In this document: positions 63,474 through 64,000 of the stretch, piece by piece
Position numbering within the stretch: position 1 is the first letter of the stretch
How the letters are laid out: every line of letters starts with the position of its first letter
Source: Motiliproteus sp036961355
GTDB taxonomy: Bacteria; Pseudomonadota; Gammaproteobacteria; Pseudomonadales; Balneatricaceae
NCBI GenBank assembly: GCA_036961355.1
Contig: JBALVL010000005.1
Span: 92,462 to 156,461, forward strand
Length of the DNA stretch: 64,000 bases
Direction: 5' to 3'
Notes under the pieces: generated by a model
Told to the model about the DNA's origin: nothing
The model's input: the letters and a program-made list of their open reading frames with translations, nothing else
Database searches by the model: none
Made by a program: the position numbers and the translations under genes

Positions 63474-63952
63474 GGCCGCGCGGTAACAGCATCCTTGTCG
63501 ATTTCACCTACCAAGGTCACCGCTGTCGCGAAACACTCAGAGTAAAACCAACTCGAACAGCTCTCAAGGAGGCTTCCCGAAAGCGGGAGGCCATCTTGTA
63601 TGAGATCGCTATGGGTAAATTCGACTACGCCACACATTTTCCAGACAGCAAGAATGCTTTTACCTATTCCAACAACAAAGCGGCTCTGATTACTATCGAG
63701 CAGGCCTTGAAAGACTGGTTAGGCAAGATCGAAAAGCGCTGCCAGCACAGTACGATACGAGACTATAACAGCTCGGTTTATCACCACTTGATACCGAGTT
63801 TTGGTGACCTCACTCTTGATGAGTTCAACACTGACCACATCCATCAGTGGATCGGCCAGCTTAGTATCTCCCACAAGCGAATTAATAATGTCCTTTGCCC
63901 GCTTAGGCAAGTTTTCAAAGATGCATACTATGACGGCTTAATTAATACCTGA
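63449..63952 (+). CDS. Tyrosine integrase, N-terminal part ending at an in-frame TGA
   Basis: 167 residues covering two domains of a phage-type site-specific recombinase. The arm-type DNA-binding domain (DUF3596 pattern, VRPRGNSILVDFTYQGHRCR with ETLRVKPT, and MGKFDYATHFPDS) is followed by the core-binding SAM-like domain (ALKDWLGKIEKR… to LCPLRQVFKDAYYDGLINT). The TGA at 63950-63952 falls where members continue with an NP-type turn into the catalytic domain. The same frame stays open after it to the window edge (ISDLKITLNSPSPAI). The catalytic R..HxxR..Y residues would lie beyond the window. It may be a pseudogene, a read-through gene, or truncated. Confidence 0.75.
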   Translation: MDRGQTGVRPRGNSILVDFTYQGHRCRETLRVKPTRTALKEASRKREAILYEIAMGKFDYATHFPDSKNAFTYSNNKAALITIEQALKDWLGKIEKRCQHSTIRDYNSSVYHHLIPSFGDLTLDEFNTDHIHQWIGQLSISHKRINNVLCPLRQVFKDAYYDGLINT

Positions 63953-64000
63953 ATCAGTGACTTAAAAATCACTTTAAATTCCCCAAGCCCTGCTATAGCA

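Noticed and set aside
1..64000. CRISPR arrays, insertion sequences and rRNA genes
   Set aside because: No regularly spaced direct repeats, no transposase-like frame and no rRNA sequence were seen anywhere in the window.

Overview
The window reads as the chromosome of a gammaproteobacterium of moderate GC, most likely a marine Oceanospirillales-type organism. The supporting signs are the heat-shock and outer-membrane housekeeping order (dnaJ-dnaK-grpE | recN | fur | bamE | rnfH-ratA | smpB-ssrA), a tmRNA whose degradation tag is ANDENYALAA, a Haemophilus-style Kdo kinase next to opsX, and a full LPS inner-core set. The genus is inference; no rRNA or other marker gene is present.

Layout. 0-24 kb is mixed metabolism: the 3' part of a TPR protein resembling the PEP-CTERM/exopolysaccharide protein PrsT, an MFS and an AEC permease, the molybdate importer modABC, a 3-oxoacid CoA-transferase (scoAB) divergent from a LysR regulator, a three-gene 2-oxoacid:ferredoxin oxidoreductase with its own FAD/NAD(P) flavoprotein, a GlxA-type AraC regulator divergent from an AhpD-like protein, a giant LplT-acyltransferase-Aas fusion divergent from an XRE regulator, and a diguanylate cyclase.

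24-47.5 kb is a lipopolysaccharide region. kdkA, opsX and waaA build the Kdo/first-heptose part. msbA and an LpxL-type acyltransferase finish and flip lipid A. gmhA-hldE-hldD-waaF-waaL-waaE (one minus-strand operon) make ADP-heptose, add heptose II, ligate O-antigen and extend the core. Embedded between them are AT-rich, probably acquired blocks (about 27.6-31.9 and 36.9-38.4 kb). These carry two inverted paralogues of a CDP-glycerol-phosphotransferase-like enzyme, a nucleotidyltransferase, a catalytically degenerate nucleotidyltransferase fused to an NTF2-like domain, and a HAD phosphatase. Three further GT9 glycosyltransferases and a GT4-polysaccharide deacetylase fusion lie in the same region. 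Together they suggest a variable, possibly phosphopolyol-decorated, outer core.

47.5-59.4 kb is conserved housekeeping: tRNA-Phe(GAA), a small lipoprotein, the DnaK chaperone genes with two recognisable sigma-32 promoters, recN with a LexA box, fur with a strong terminator, bamE, rnfH, ratA, a sodium:amino-acid symporter, smpB and ssrA.

59.4-64 kb is a mobile element inserted at the 3' end of ssrA. It carries a P2 gpA-like HUH rolling-circle initiator whose reading frame runs back into the attachment site, four unrecognised genes, a 59-residue excisionase and a tyrosine integrase. The integrase has an in-frame TGA just before its catalytic domain. This small integrating, rolling-circle element is the best candidate in the window for something not yet described; its right end lies beyond the window.
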